A stretch of DNA of 64,000 nucleotides from Achromobacter xylosoxidans. GTDB lineage: Bacteria; Pseudomonadota; Gammaproteobacteria; Burkholderiales; Burkholderiaceae_B. Where the stretch lies: contig NZ_CP061008.1 of the NCBI RefSeq assembly GCF_014490035.1, positions 248,001 through 312,000 on the forward strand, given 5' to 3'. The position numbers and the translations under genes were made by a program. Shown here piece by piece: positions 43,710-54,089 of the stretch. Under the pieces are notes generated by a model. That model did not search any database. It was not told the DNA's origin and saw only the letters and a program-made list of their open reading frames with translations. The first letter of the stretch is position 1. Each line of letters starts with the position of its first letter.

Positions 43710-43765
43710 GAGGTGTGTGCGTAGAAAGGCATGGGGAAGATTCTAGCGAGAAACGCGCGCCGCCA

Positions 43766-44611
43766 TCAGGCGCCGCCCGCCACGCCGTAAAGATGGGCCG
43801 ATTCGGGGAAGGTCCGCGCACGGACTTCGCCGGCATAGCTTTGCGCCGCCTGCTGGATGCGGCCGGCCAGGTCGTCGTAGCGTTTCACGAAGCGCGCGGT
43901 GCGCTCGAACATGCCCAGCATGTCGTCCACCACCAGCACCTGGCCGTCGCAGCGCGCGGATGCGCCTATGCCTATGGTCGGGCAGGCGACGGCCTCGGTG
44001 ATCGACGCCGCCAGCGGCTCGACCACGCCCTCGATCACCAGCGAGAAGGCGCCGGCGTCCGCCACGGCGGCGGCATCGGCGGCGATGCGGGCGTATTCGG
44101 CTTCGCCGCGGCCGCGCGCGCCGTAGCCGCCCAGGATGTTCACGGCTTGCGGCGTCAGGCCGACATGGCCCATGACCGGGATGCCGCGCGCCGACAGGTA
44201 GGCGACGGTGGGCGCCATGCTCTGGCCGCCCTCCAGCTTGACCGCGCCCGCGCCCGTTTCCTTCATGATGCGCGCCGCGGATCGGAAGGCTTGTTCGGGG
44301 CTTTCCTCATAACTGCCGAAAGGCATGTCGACGACGATCAGCGCCCGGCGCGAGCCGCGCACCACGGCGGCGCCGTGCGCAATCATCATGTCCAGCGTGA
44401 CGGGCACGGTGGAAGGCAGTCCGTAGATCGTCTGCGCCAGGCTGTCGCCTACCAGCAGGGCATCGCAATGCGGGTCCAGCAGTTCGGCCATGCGCGCCGT
44501 GTAGGCCGTCAGCATCACCAGCGGTTCCTGGCGCTTGCGTGCGCGGAACGCCGGCACGCTCAGGCGGGGGGCGTGGGCGGCAGCCGCGTTCAGGGTGGCG
44601 GTCGTAGACAT
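43766..44611 (-). CDS. panB: 3-methyl-2-oxobutanoate hydroxymethyltransferase
   Basis: 281-residue TIM-barrel enzyme of pantothenate synthesis: alpha-ketoisovalerate + 5,10-methylene-THF give ketopantoate. Metal and substrate segments seen: [48 protein letters not shown] and [16 protein letters not shown] precedes ATG 44611. No panC or panE is adjacent in this window. Confidence 0.93.
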   Translation of the reverse strand: MSTTATLNAAAAHAPRLSVPAFRARKRQEPLVMLTAYTARMAELLDPHCDALLVGDSLAQTIYGLPSTVPVTLDMMIAHGAAVVRGSRRALIVVDMPFGSYEESPEQAFRSAARIMKETGAGAVKLEGGQSMAPTVAYLSARGIPVMGHVGLTPQAVNILGGYGARGRGEAEYARIAADAAAVADAGAFSLVIEGVVEPLAASITEAVACPTIGIGASARCDGQVLVVDDMLGMFERTARFVKRYDDLAGRIQQAAQSYAGEVRARTFPESAHLYGVAGGA

Positions 44612-44932
44612 CGAAATCCTTCCTATCCAGGGTTGAGTGCTTGAATCGGGACATTGCGATACCCGCATCGTAGCGGAAGGCCGCGGGCGCGGCGCTGCAG
44701 CTAGCGCATGGCGTTGCCGAGCAGGCTAATCTTTGCGGCAAAACGTAATCGAAAATTTTCGGACATCGCGATGCCGTGCTCTGTGGAAAGCGTCCGCAAC
44801 AAATTTAGGGACGTTTTGGAGTTTCCACAAAAGCGTTACATCTTCAAGGGTTCACTCGCTTTTTCGACAGGTCCGCCTGCGTAGAATTCGCCGCTCACAA
44901 GGTTATTTCGCGGCTTCCGCGCAACATTGCTC
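44612..44932. promoter_or_regulatory. Intergenic region with palindrome and nested stem-loop
   Basis: 321 bp between divergent panB and a glycan gene. CGAAAATTTTCG at 44750-44761 is a perfect 12-bp palindrome. TGTGGAAA (44782-44789) pairs with TTTCCACA (44822-44829), enclosing CGTCC (44791-44795) and GGACG (44809-44813), a nested stem-loop that could fold in the leader of the rightward mRNA. No coding frame is convincing here. Confidence 0.45.
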
Positions 44933-45925
44933 ATGCCTAGTCCCGGGCTCATTCCACGCTTGCTGTGTTCGCGTCCGCTGACCAAGAGCCTGCGTTACTT
45001 CTACCGCCACACCCGGCCCGCCGCGTATCGGCACAACGAAACCTTGTGGCCCTTCGTGACGTTGCGGCGCGATGCGCAAGAGCGGCTGACAGGTTGCGAG
45101 CTGCGTGGCGTGCAAGGCCCCGCCATCACCCCGCTGGAACAACTGCCGCGCGACATCGGCGCCGACGCCCATCTGATACTGAGCGGCCCTTCGGTGGCTC
45201 GGATCGACTACGCGCGTTGCCGCCTGGATGTGGCGATGGGCGTCAACGGCTCGATCGCGCTGCGGCGTCAGCACCCTACCCTGCGTTTTGCCTATTACGC
45301 GATGCTCGATGCGGGTTTCGTCAACCGCAGGCGCGATCTGGTGGCGGAAGTGCTGGCGCAGGACCTGACGTTGTTCGTCACGCCCGAGGTCTACCGCTGG
45401 ATAGGCTTCCTGTTCGACCGCAAGAACGTGCGCTGCCGCATTGCGCTGTTCGAAGAGGTGCATCAGCGCGCGCTGCAGCCGCGCGCGCGCCCCGAGGAGC
45501 TGGAAGCGCGCCTGGCCGGCGACCCCGGACTGGTGCTGTTCGATGCGCGCAATCCGGTACATGCGCACGGCTTCAGCCTGGACCCGCCGCGCGGCCTGTT
45601 CGGCGGCGGCACCGTCGCCTATACGGGCTTGCAGCTGCTGGCGTGGCTGGGCGCGAAAACCATCTACCTGCACGGCCTGGACCTGACGGCCGCGGCGGGA
45701 CCCCGTTTCTATGAAAGCGCGGCAACGCAGCTGTCCACCGCGCTGGACCGGCAATTCTCCGGACACATCGAACCCGCATTCCGGCAAGCCAGCCGGCTGC
45801 TTGGCGCACGCGGCATCAAGGTCTACAACCTGTCGCTCGCCAGCCGGCTGGGGAACGACGTGTTCGAGAAGCGCGATTGGAGCTGCCTGCTGCCCGCGCA
45901 GCCGTTATCGAGTATGACCCCATGA
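44933..45925 (+). CDS. Putative surface-glycan biosynthesis protein (DUF115-like)
   Basis: 330 residues without membrane segments or signal peptide. LILSGPSVARIDYARC near 83-98, AMGVNGSIALRRQHPTLRFA, and FGGGTVAYTGLQLLAWLGAK followed by TIYLHGLDLT resemble the DUF115/MptE-like and related glycosyltransferase folds that bind a nucleotide-sugar. The next gene, overlapping by 4 bp, is a group 1 glycosyltransferase, so a role in lipopolysaccharide core or similar glycan is likely. The enzyme activity is not established from sequence. Confidence 0.65.
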   Translation: MPSPGLIPRLLCSRPLTKSLRYFYRHTRPAAYRHNETLWPFVTLRRDAQERLTGCELRGVQGPAITPLEQLPRDIGADAHLILSGPSVARIDYARCRLDVAMGVNGSIALRRQHPTLRFAYYAMLDAGFVNRRRDLVAEVLAQDLTLFVTPEVYRWIGFLFDRKNVRCRIALFEEVHQRALQPRARPEELEARLAGDPGLVLFDARNPVHAHGFSLDPPRGLFGGGTVAYTGLQLLAWLGAKTIYLHGLDLTAAAGPRFYESAATQLSTALDRQFSGHIEPAFRQASRLLGARGIKVYNLSLASRLGNDVFEKRDWSCLLPAQPLSSMTP

Positions 45926-47046
45926 AGATTCTGTACACCAATTTCCACCAAGGCGATGGCGGCGGCCACACTACCTACGTAATGTCGCTGGCGCGCATTC
46001 TGTGCGAAAAGTCCGAGGTGACGGTGGCGGCGCCCGCCAGCAGCCGCCTGCTGGCCGAGGCCGCTGCGCTGCCCGGCGTGCGCACGCTGGACCTGGAGTT
46101 CAAGGGCCGGCCGCTGCAGCAGCTGCGCGCGCTGCGCCGCCTGCGGGCTTTGCTGCGCGACGAAAAGTTCGACGTGGTCCACGCCAACGGCTCCGCCGAT
46201 CATCGCCTGTGCATGCTGGCGACCATGGGCATGGGCGCGCGGCGTCCCTTCATGGTGTACACCCAGCATACCGACCGCAGCGCCAACAGCCTGGGCGCGC
46301 GGGTGCGCGCCAAGTGGGGCACCAACCGCGTCATCTGCGTGTGCACTCATACGTTTCGCCGCATGAAGCAGTCGGTCTTCCGCAACGAAGACCTGCGCGT
46401 GGTGCACAACGGCGTGGATACGGAAAAGTGCAGCCCGGCGTCGCGGCGCGAAGTGGCGCAGGCGCGCGGCAGTCTCCTGCCCGAGGGCATGCAAGGCCGC
46501 CTGGTCATTGGCAGCAATGCCGGCACCGCGGTCTACAAGAACTGGTTGGACATGGTGACTGCCGTGTCCATGCTGCCTGAAAGCAAGCGGCGCCAGGTGG
46601 TGGTGTTGATCGCCGGAAAACTGCCGGACGCCGAGCAGATGCGCCGCGTCAGCGAGCTGGGCATGTCGGACCAGGTGGTGTTCACCGGCCTGCTGGACGA
46701 TGTCAGCCCTTTCCTTTCGGCGCTGGACGTGGGCTTTGTGCTGTCCTCGAAGCTGGAGACGATTTCCTTCGCCTGCCGCGAGATGATGGCCGCCGGCAAG
46801 CCGGTGATCGTCAGCGCGGTGGGCGGACTGCCCGAAAACGTCACCGATGGCCGCGACGGCTGGGTGGTGCCGCCGGCCTCGGTGGACAGCATCGTCGAAG
46901 CGTTGTCGAAGATCCTGGAAAACCGCGAGGCCTTGGGCGTGATGGGCGCCGAGGCCCGCAGCACGGCGTTGCGGGAATTTTCGCTGAGCACGTTCGTCGG
47001 CAAGACCGAACGCGTCTATCGCGAAAGCCAGGCGCAGCCGGCCTGA
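45922..47046 (+). CDS. Glycosyltransferase family 4 (GT-B, group 1)
   Basis: 374 residues. N-terminal Rossmann domain with the Gly-rich acceptor loop NFHQGDGGGHTTYVMSLARI; C-terminal domain with VVHNGVDTEKCSP, VIGSNAGTAVYKNWLDMVTA and the EX7E-type region around SSKLETISFACREMMAAGKP with PVIVSAVGGLPE. Retaining glycosyltransferase using an NDP-sugar, cytoplasmic face. ATGA overlap with the previous gene indicates one operon. Confidence 0.88.
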   Translation: MKILYTNFHQGDGGGHTTYVMSLARILCEKSEVTVAAPASSRLLAEAAALPGVRTLDLEFKGRPLQQLRALRRLRALLRDEKFDVVHANGSADHRLCMLATMGMGARRPFMVYTQHTDRSANSLGARVRAKWGTNRVICVCTHTFRRMKQSVFRNEDLRVVHNGVDTEKCSPASRREVAQARGSLLPEGMQGRLVIGSNAGTAVYKNWLDMVTAVSMLPESKRRQVVVLIAGKLPDAEQMRRVSELGMSDQVVFTGLLDDVSPFLSALDVGFVLSSKLETISFACREMMAAGKPVIVSAVGGLPENVTDGRDGWVVPPASVDSIVEALSKILENREALGVMGAEARSTALREFSLSTFVGKTERVYRESQAQPA

Positions 47047-47068
47047 GGGCCGCGCCCGGCGTCCGCCG

Positions 47069-48991
47069 TTATTCGCTGTACGTCTTGGTGCTGTACAGGC
47101 TCACGGGCAGCAGGTTCAGCACCGGCAGGCCGCTGACGGGGTCCTTGGCCTGCTTGTCGATGTAGGCCTGCAACACGTCGGCGTCCAGCACGCCGATGTC
47201 CTGCCGGCGCGAGGCCGGCACGTTGGCCAGGGTCTTGTAGCCGTCGCCGCCGGTGGCGTTGAAGCTCAGCACGAACAGCTTGTAGCTGCGGCTTGGGTCC
47301 AGCGGCAGCCAGTTGCCGCTGGCCTGATCCCGGACTTCGATGTTGGACACGCGGCTGCCCTGGGCCTGGGCCGCATTCACGTCCCAGCGCAGGCCGCCGG
47401 CGTACGGATAGGGGCCGGTGGAGCCGCCCGCGCCGTAGACCGCCTGCATGCCGTCTTCCAGCATGCTCTTGACCTCGGCCCCGGTCACGTCCAGGCGCCA
47501 GAGCATATTGCCGAAAGGCACCACCTCGATCACATTGGCCGCCGTGACGTTGCCCAGTAGCGGCACGCGCACGCCGCCGCCGCTTTGCAGCGAGATGTCG
47601 GCGCCGCCGTAGCTGGCGTTGGCCACGTCCAGGTAGGCCTGGGCCACCAGCTGCTGGATGTCGCCGCCGCGCAGGCTGACGCTGCCCAGCGTATTGCAGG
47701 CGGCGCTGGAGCGGCTGTAGTCGCGCGTACCGGGACCGCCCGGCACGCGCCGGGAGCATAGTTCCTGCGGCACCGAAGCGACCAGGCTGCGGCTGAACTG
47801 GTCGACGCGGGCCTTGAACGGCTGCAGCACAGACGCGGCCTGCGCGTCGGGCGTTTGCATGCGCAAGAAGCCGCTGGCCTGCACGTCCGCCTGGATCGCG
47901 GCTTCGTCAGCCGCCGAAGGCGCGGCGCCGGCGACCTTCAGCGGGCCGTCCATCAGCACGTGCGGCGTGCCGGCGCAGGCGGTGACGTCGCCATTGGCGT
48001 CGAAGCTGACCTTCAGCTCGCCGACCACCTGCGAGTACTCCCAGGCCTGCACCAGGCAGACGCGCTTGCCGTCCATGTCCTGCAGCACGGTGGGATAGGC
48101 GCCCGCTGGCGACCCCACGCCATAGTCCGCCATGGAGGCGGGACCCAGCAGCGTGTGCGAGTCGCCGCCCACCACCACGTCCACGCCGCTTAGCTGCGCG
48201 ATCACCTGCTTGTCATAGCCGTAGCCGATGTGGCTCATCACCACGATCTTGTTCACGCCCTGCGCGCGCAGCGCGTCGATCTGCTGCTGCGCGGCGATGG
48301 TCTCGTCCGAGAACACGGTGCCGGCGTCCGGGCTGGAGGACTGCTGGGTCTTGGCGGCGATGGTCAGGCCGACCAGGCCGATATCTTGGCCGTCGCGCTT
48401 GAGGACCACGGCGGGCTTGACCATGCCGGGGGCGCGCGAGGGGTTCAGCGCCGAGCCGGCGGCGAATGTGACGTTGGCGCTCAGCACGGGCGTCTGGCAG
48501 GCGCCCGCGTGCAGCAGTTCGATGAAGCGCTTCAGGCCGCTGTCGCCCTTGTCGAACTCGTGGTTGCCCAGGGTCATGGCGTCGAAGCAGACGGTGTTCA
48601 TCATGGCGGCGTCGGCCTCGCCCGGTTCGCCCGCGCGGTTGAAGTACAGCGTGCCGGTGGTGGCGTCGCCCGCGTGCAGCTTGAGCACGTTGGCGGATTG
48701 CGCAGCCAGCGCGTTGATCGCGCCGGTCACTCGCGGAAAGCCGCCCGTATCGGCGTTCACGGCGACGCGCGCGCCGGAAGCGTTCTTGAGCTTGAGGTCC
48801 TTCTTCTTGCTGTCCAGGTTGGAATGGTGATCGTTGATGTGCAGGATCGTCAGTTCCATCGGCCGCCCGGGCGCGGGCTGTTCGGGCTGTTCGACGACCT
48901 TGTCGTCATCGCCATCGCCGCCGCCGCAGCCGGCCAGAAGCGCCAGGGCGCTCAGCATGGCCGCGCCCGCGTTCCTCTTCCACGTGTTCAT
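47069..48991 (-). CDS. 5'-nucleotidase/UshA-like metallophosphatase lipoprotein
   Basis: 640 residues. Lipobox ending in Cys22 (SALALLAGC) predicts an outer-membrane lipoprotein. N-terminal calcineurin-like metallophosphatase: LTILHINDHHSN, LHAGDATTGT, TLGNHEFDKGD, and GGDSHTLLG. C-terminal 5'-nucleotidase domain (about 400-640) with SGGGVRVPLLGNVTAANVIE and SFNATGGDGYKTL. Removes phosphate from extracellular or periplasmic nucleotides. GAGGGG precedes ATG 48991. CTGTCAT heptamers upstream hint at phosphate control. Confidence 0.88.
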   Translation of the reverse strand: MNTWKRNAGAAMLSALALLAGCGGGDGDDDKVVEQPEQPAPGRPMELTILHINDHHSNLDSKKKDLKLKNASGARVAVNADTGGFPRVTGAINALAAQSANVLKLHAGDATTGTLYFNRAGEPGEADAAMMNTVCFDAMTLGNHEFDKGDSGLKRFIELLHAGACQTPVLSANVTFAAGSALNPSRAPGMVKPAVVLKRDGQDIGLVGLTIAAKTQQSSSPDAGTVFSDETIAAQQQIDALRAQGVNKIVVMSHIGYGYDKQVIAQLSGVDVVVGGDSHTLLGPASMADYGVGSPAGAYPTVLQDMDGKRVCLVQAWEYSQVVGELKVSFDANGDVTACAGTPHVLMDGPLKVAGAAPSAADEAAIQADVQASGFLRMQTPDAQAASVLQPFKARVDQFSRSLVASVPQELCSRRVPGGPGTRDYSRSSAACNTLGSVSLRGGDIQQLVAQAYLDVANASYGGADISLQSGGGVRVPLLGNVTAANVIEVVPFGNMLWRLDVTGAEVKSMLEDGMQAVYGAGGSTGPYPYAGGLRWDVNAAQAQGSRVSNIEVRDQASGNWLPLDPSRSYKLFVLSFNATGGDGYKTLANVPASRRQDIGVLDADVLQAYIDKQAKDPVSGLPVLNLLPVSLYSTKTYSE

Positions 48992-49104
48992 TCGCGTGTA
49001 CCCCTCTGTCATCGGAGGGCGAATGGTCGCGGGTCAAGATGACGCGGAAATGAATGACAGTGTTGTCATGTTGCGCGCGACATGTCGCACGCCTGTCATG
49101 GAAA
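48992..49104 (-). promoter_or_regulatory. Upstream region of the 5'-nucleotidase with repeated CTGTCAT
   Basis: CTGTCAT, the core heptamer of Pho boxes, occurs at 49006-49012 (+), 49054-49060 (-) and 49093-49099 (+), plus TTGTCAT at 49063-49069 (+). ATGACA-GTGT-TGTCAT (49054-49069) is a perfect dyad. Spacing does not match the canonical tandem 11-bp Pho box, so PhoB control is only a suggestion. Confidence 0.35.
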
Positions 49105-49139
49105 AGCAACGGGCCCGGCGCATGCCGCGCCGGGCCCGT
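49105..49139 (-). terminator. Intrinsic terminator of frmA
   Basis: Perfect 13-bp stem ACGGGCCCGGCGC (49109-49121) with GCGCCGGGCCCGT (49127-49139), 5-nt loop, 20 bp past the frmA stop. Read leftward, it is followed after a short GC step by a TTTT run (the AAAA at 49102-49105). Confidence 0.75.
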
Positions 49140-49159
49140 CGTTGCCGCAAGATGCGGGC

Positions 49160-50674
<1,515 letters not shown>

Positions 50675-50740
50675 CTAGGCGCGGCGCGGGCGACAAGCCC
50701 GGTGCGGGCGCGGTACGCGGGTCCGATAGCCGTCTGTACC

Positions 50741-50752
50741 TGTCTATACTAG
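50741..50752. promoter_or_regulatory. Imperfect HutC operator upstream of hutC
   Basis: TGTCTATACTAG matches the TGTATATACAAG core of the perfect site at 52256-52271 at 10 of 12 positions and lies about 47 bp before the hutC start, consistent with HutC autoregulation. Confidence 0.5.
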
Positions 50753-50798
50753 GCGCTGATCGCCGTCCGTTGCCTTGCGCCGCATTACAGGATCTCCC

Positions 50799-51542
50799 AT
50801 GGCTTCCAACCCCCCCAAATTGCCCGTTCAGGCCAATGCGCCGCCTGCGCCGCTTTATGCGCAGGTCAAGCAGATGATCGCGCAGCAGATCCGCAGCGGC
50901 GCGTGGCCGGAACATTACCGGGTGCCGTCGGAAAGCGAACTGGTCGATGAGCTCGGGTTCAGCCGCATGACCATCAATCGCGCCTTGCGCGAGTTGACGG
51001 CCGAGGGGCTGCTGGTACGCATGCAGGGCGTGGGCACCTTCGTGGCCCAGCCCAAGGCGCGCTCGGCGCTGTTCGCCGTCAACAACATCGCCGACGAGAT
51101 CGCGGCGCGCAACCATCGCCACCACAGCCGCGTGGTGCGCCTGGCCGAAGAGCCCGCAGGCGCCGAACAGGCGCTGGCGCTGGATATCCGCGCCGGGCAG
51201 CCGGTGTATCACTCGGTCATCGTGCACTACGAGGACGACCTGCCGATCCAGCTAGAGGATCGCTACGTCAACGTGCGTCTGGCGCCTGACTATCTGAAGC
51301 AGGATTTCACGCAGAGCACGCCCTATGAATACCTGACGCGCGTGGCGCCGCTGAGCGAAGGCGAGCACGTGGTCGAAGCCATCCTCGCCAAGCCGCGCGA
51401 ATGCCAGCTGCTGCAGATCGAGCGCGACGAGCCCTGTCTGCTGATCAGCCGCCGCACTTGGTCGGGCGACCGCGCCGTCACCCTGGCCCGTTTGATTCAC
51501 CCTGGTTCCCGGCATCGCCTGGAAGGCAAGTTCACCACATGA
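50799..51542 (+). CDS. hutC: Histidine utilisation repressor (GntR/HutC family)
   Basis: 247 residues. N-terminal winged HTH (about 15-85: PLYAQVKQMIAQQI, RVPSESELVDELGFSRMTIN) and C-terminal UTRA effector domain (about 100-245). The effector in this family is urocanate. AGGA precedes ATG 50799. Overlaps hutD by 4 bp (ATGA). A palindrome typical of HutC sites lies before hutU and a weaker one before this gene. Confidence 0.92.
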   Translation: MASNPPKLPVQANAPPAPLYAQVKQMIAQQIRSGAWPEHYRVPSESELVDELGFSRMTINRALRELTAEGLLVRMQGVGTFVAQPKARSALFAVNNIADEIAARNHRHHSRVVRLAEEPAGAEQALALDIRAGQPVYHSVIVHYEDDLPIQLEDRYVNVRLAPDYLKQDFTQSTPYEYLTRVAPLSEGEHVVEAILAKPRECQLLQIERDEPCLLISRRTWSGDRAVTLARLIHPGSRHRLEGKFTT

Positions 51543-52141
51543 AGCAACCCGAAGTTCATCTGTACCGCGCCGCCGACTATCCACGCATGCCCTGGCGCAA
51601 TGGCGGCGGCACCACGCAGGAAGTCGCCTGCAATCCGGGCGGCAGCGCCGCCGCGTTCGACTGGCGGCTGTCTATCGCCGACGTGGCGCAGGACGGCGGG
51701 TTTTCCGCCTTCACGGGCTATCAGCGCATCATCACCGTGCTCGAAGGCCAGGGCATAGAACTCACCGTGGACGGCCGCGCGCAGGCGCCGCTGGCGCCGC
51801 GGCAGGCCTATGCCTTTGCGGGCGATGCGCAGGTGCAGTGCCGCCTGTTGAACGGACCGATACGCGATTTCAACCTGATCTATGCGCCGGCGCGCTGGCA
51901 TGCCCGGCTGCAATGGGTGGCGGGCGCGGGTCCGTGGGCATTCCATAGCGCCGCGTCCGAGGTGCTGGTGCTGACGGCGGACGGTGCGCTCGTTGTGCGC
52001 ATCAATGGCGCGCCGCATGCGCTGCCGTCGCGTTACGACTGCCTGCATGCCGCATCGTCGGGCGGCCTGGCCGAGTACCGCCTGGAAGCCGAAGCGCCGT
52101 TGGATGCCTGCGTGATCGAACTGCTGCCGCGCAAGGTCTGA
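51539..52141 (+). CDS. hutD: HutD-family protein
   Basis: 200-residue cupin-like protein: MPWRNGGGTTQEVACNPGG, FDWRLSIADVAQDGGFSAF and GYQRIITVLEGQGIELTV are HutD signatures. In pseudomonads HutD is thought to tune the histidine-degradation pathway, perhaps by binding N-formimino-L-glutamate; it has no known catalytic role. Translationally coupled to hutC and followed by a terminator. Confidence 0.88.
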   Translation: MKQPEVHLYRAADYPRMPWRNGGGTTQEVACNPGGSAAAFDWRLSIADVAQDGGFSAFTGYQRIITVLEGQGIELTVDGRAQAPLAPRQAYAFAGDAQVQCRLLNGPIRDFNLIYAPARWHARLQWVAGAGPWAFHSAASEVLVLTADGALVVRINGAPHALPSRYDCLHAASSGGLAEYRLEAEAPLDACVIELLPRKV

Positions 52142-52188
52142 CTGGAGGCGCGGCCGCCAGCGGGCGGCGGCATTCCACTGTTTCCATG

Positions 52189-52217
52189 AAAACCGGGACG
52201 TCATCGTCCCGGTTTTT
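52189..52217 (+). terminator. Intrinsic terminator after hutCD
   Basis: AAAACCGGGACG-TCAT-CGTCCCGGTTTT: a perfect 12-bp stem, tetraloop and T-run of five. It separates hutCD from the hutU operon, so the two are independently transcribed. The A-run makes it usable in both directions. Confidence 0.85.
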
Positions 52218-52255
52218 CGTTCGGGTAATCCCCGAGGAAAAATCGACTCCCATCA

Positions 52256-52271
52256 GCTTGTATATACAAGC
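52256..52271. promoter_or_regulatory. HutC operator upstream of hutU
   Basis: GCTTGTATATACAAGC is a perfect 16-bp palindrome with the CTTGTATATACAAG core known for HutC binding, 72 bp before the hutU start and just after the hutCD terminator. Confidence 0.85.
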
Positions 52272-52343
52272 ATAGGCATCCTATGATTCAGACTAGCGCA
52301 GCGCCTGCGACGGCGTGCAGCCGAACTGATCAAGGAGAGCCTC

Positions 52344-54023
52344 TTGGAACACTCGAACCGATACCGCGACGTCGTTATCCGCGCCCCGCGCGGCAGGCAG
52401 CTGAATGCCAAGAGCTGGCTGACCGAAGCCCCCTTGCGCATGCTGATGAACAACCTGGACCCCGACGTGGCCGAGAATCCCAAGGAACTGGTGGTCTACG
52501 GCGGCATCGGCCGCGCCGCCCGCGACTGGGACTGCTATGACAAGATCGTCGAGTCGCTCAAGAACCTGAACGAGGACGAAACCCTGCTGGTGCAGTCCGG
52601 CAAGCCGGTGGGCGTCTTCAAGACCCACGCCAACGCGCCGCGCGTGCTGATCGCCAACTCCAACCTGGTGCCGCACTGGGCCACCTGGGAGCACTTCAAC
52701 GAACTGGACGCCAAGGGCCTGGCCATGTACGGCCAGATGACGGCAGGCAGCTGGATCTACATCGGCAGCCAGGGCATCGTGCAGGGCACGTACGAAACCT
52801 TCGTCGAGGCGGGCCGCCAGCACTACGGCGGCAACCTCAAGGGGCGCTGGGTGCTGACCGCGGGCCTGGGCGGCATGGGCGGCGCGCAGCCGCTGGCGGC
52901 CACGCTGGCCGGCGCCTGCTCGCTGAACATCGAATGCCAACAGACCAGCATCGACTTCCGCCTGCGCACCCGTTACGTCGATGAACAGGCGCGCGACCTG
53001 GACGACGCGCTGGCGCGCATCGCCAAGTACACGCAGGAAGGGCGCGCCGTCTCCATCGCCCTGTGCGGCAATGCCGCCGAGATCCTGCCCGAGCTGGTGC
53101 GCCGCGGCGTGCGGCCGGACATGGTGACGGACCAGACCAGCGCGCACGATCCGCTGAACGGCTATCTGCCGGCGGGCTGGACCTGGCAGGACTACCGCGC
53201 GCGCGCCAAGCGCGAGCCGGCCGCGGTCATCAAGGCCGCCAAGCAGTCCATGGCGGTGCACGTGCAGGCCATGCTGGCCTTCCAGCGCCAGGGCGTTCCG
53301 ACCTTTGACTACGGCAACAACATCCGCCAGATGGCCAAGGAAGAAGGCGTGGCGGACGCATTCGATTTTCCGGGCTTCGTGCCCGCCTACATCCGGCCGT
53401 TGTTCTGCCGCGGCGTGGGCCCGTTCCGCTGGGCAGCGCTGTCGGGCGATCCGCAGGACATCTACAGGACCGATGCCAAGGTCAAGGAACTGATCCCCGA
53501 CGACGCGCACCTGCACCGTTGGCTGGACATGGCGCGCGAACGCATCAGCTTCCAGGGGCTGCCGGCGCGCATCTGCTGGGTGGGCCTGGGCCAGCGCGCC
53601 CGGCTGGGCCTGGCGTTCAATGAAATGGTCCGCACGGGCGAGCTGTCGGCGCCCATCGTCATCGGCCGCGATCACCTGGATTCCGGCTCGGTCGCCAGCC
53701 CCAATCGTGAAACCGAAGCCATGCGCGACGGCTCGGACGCGGTGTCGGACTGGCCGCTGCTGAACGCGCTGCTGAATACCGCCAGCGGCGCGACCTGGGT
53801 GTCGCTGCACCATGGCGGCGGCGTGGGCATGGGCTTCTCGCAGCATGCCGGCATGGTCATCGTGTGCGACGGCACGGACGAGGCCGCCGAGCGCATCGCC
53901 CGCGTGCTGACGAACGACCCGGGCACGGGCGTCATGCGCCATGCCGACGCGGGCTACGCGGCCGCCATTGAATGCGCGCAGGAGCAGAACCTCAATCTGC
54001 CCATGCTTGCGGGCAAGCGCTGA
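52344..54023 (+). CDS. hutU: Urocanate hydratase
   Basis: 559 residues, usual length. Second step of histidine degradation: urocanate to imidazolone-propionate using tightly bound NAD. Seen: [71 protein letters not shown] and the active-site Cys region [22 protein letters not shown] start at 52344 is supported by AAGGAGAG 4 bp upstream. First gene of the hut structural operon. Confidence 0.95.
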   Translation: MEHSNRYRDVVIRAPRGRQLNAKSWLTEAPLRMLMNNLDPDVAENPKELVVYGGIGRAARDWDCYDKIVESLKNLNEDETLLVQSGKPVGVFKTHANAPRVLIANSNLVPHWATWEHFNELDAKGLAMYGQMTAGSWIYIGSQGIVQGTYETFVEAGRQHYGGNLKGRWVLTAGLGGMGGAQPLAATLAGACSLNIECQQTSIDFRLRTRYVDEQARDLDDALARIAKYTQEGRAVSIALCGNAAEILPELVRRGVRPDMVTDQTSAHDPLNGYLPAGWTWQDYRARAKREPAAVIKAAKQSMAVHVQAMLAFQRQGVPTFDYGNNIRQMAKEEGVADAFDFPGFVPAYIRPLFCRGVGPFRWAALSGDPQDIYRTDAKVKELIPDDAHLHRWLDMARERISFQGLPARICWVGLGQRARLGLAFNEMVRTGELSAPIVIGRDHLDSGSVASPNRETEAMRDGSDAVSDWPLLNALLNTASGATWVSLHHGGGVGMGFSQHAGMVIVCDGTDEAAERIARVLTNDPGTGVMRHADAGYAAAIECAQEQNLNLPMLAGKR

Positions 54024-54089
54024 TACCGCGCTGCCCATACCCGCGGGCCGTGACCGCGCCCGTCCAATCGCCATGACCGGGACGACATA

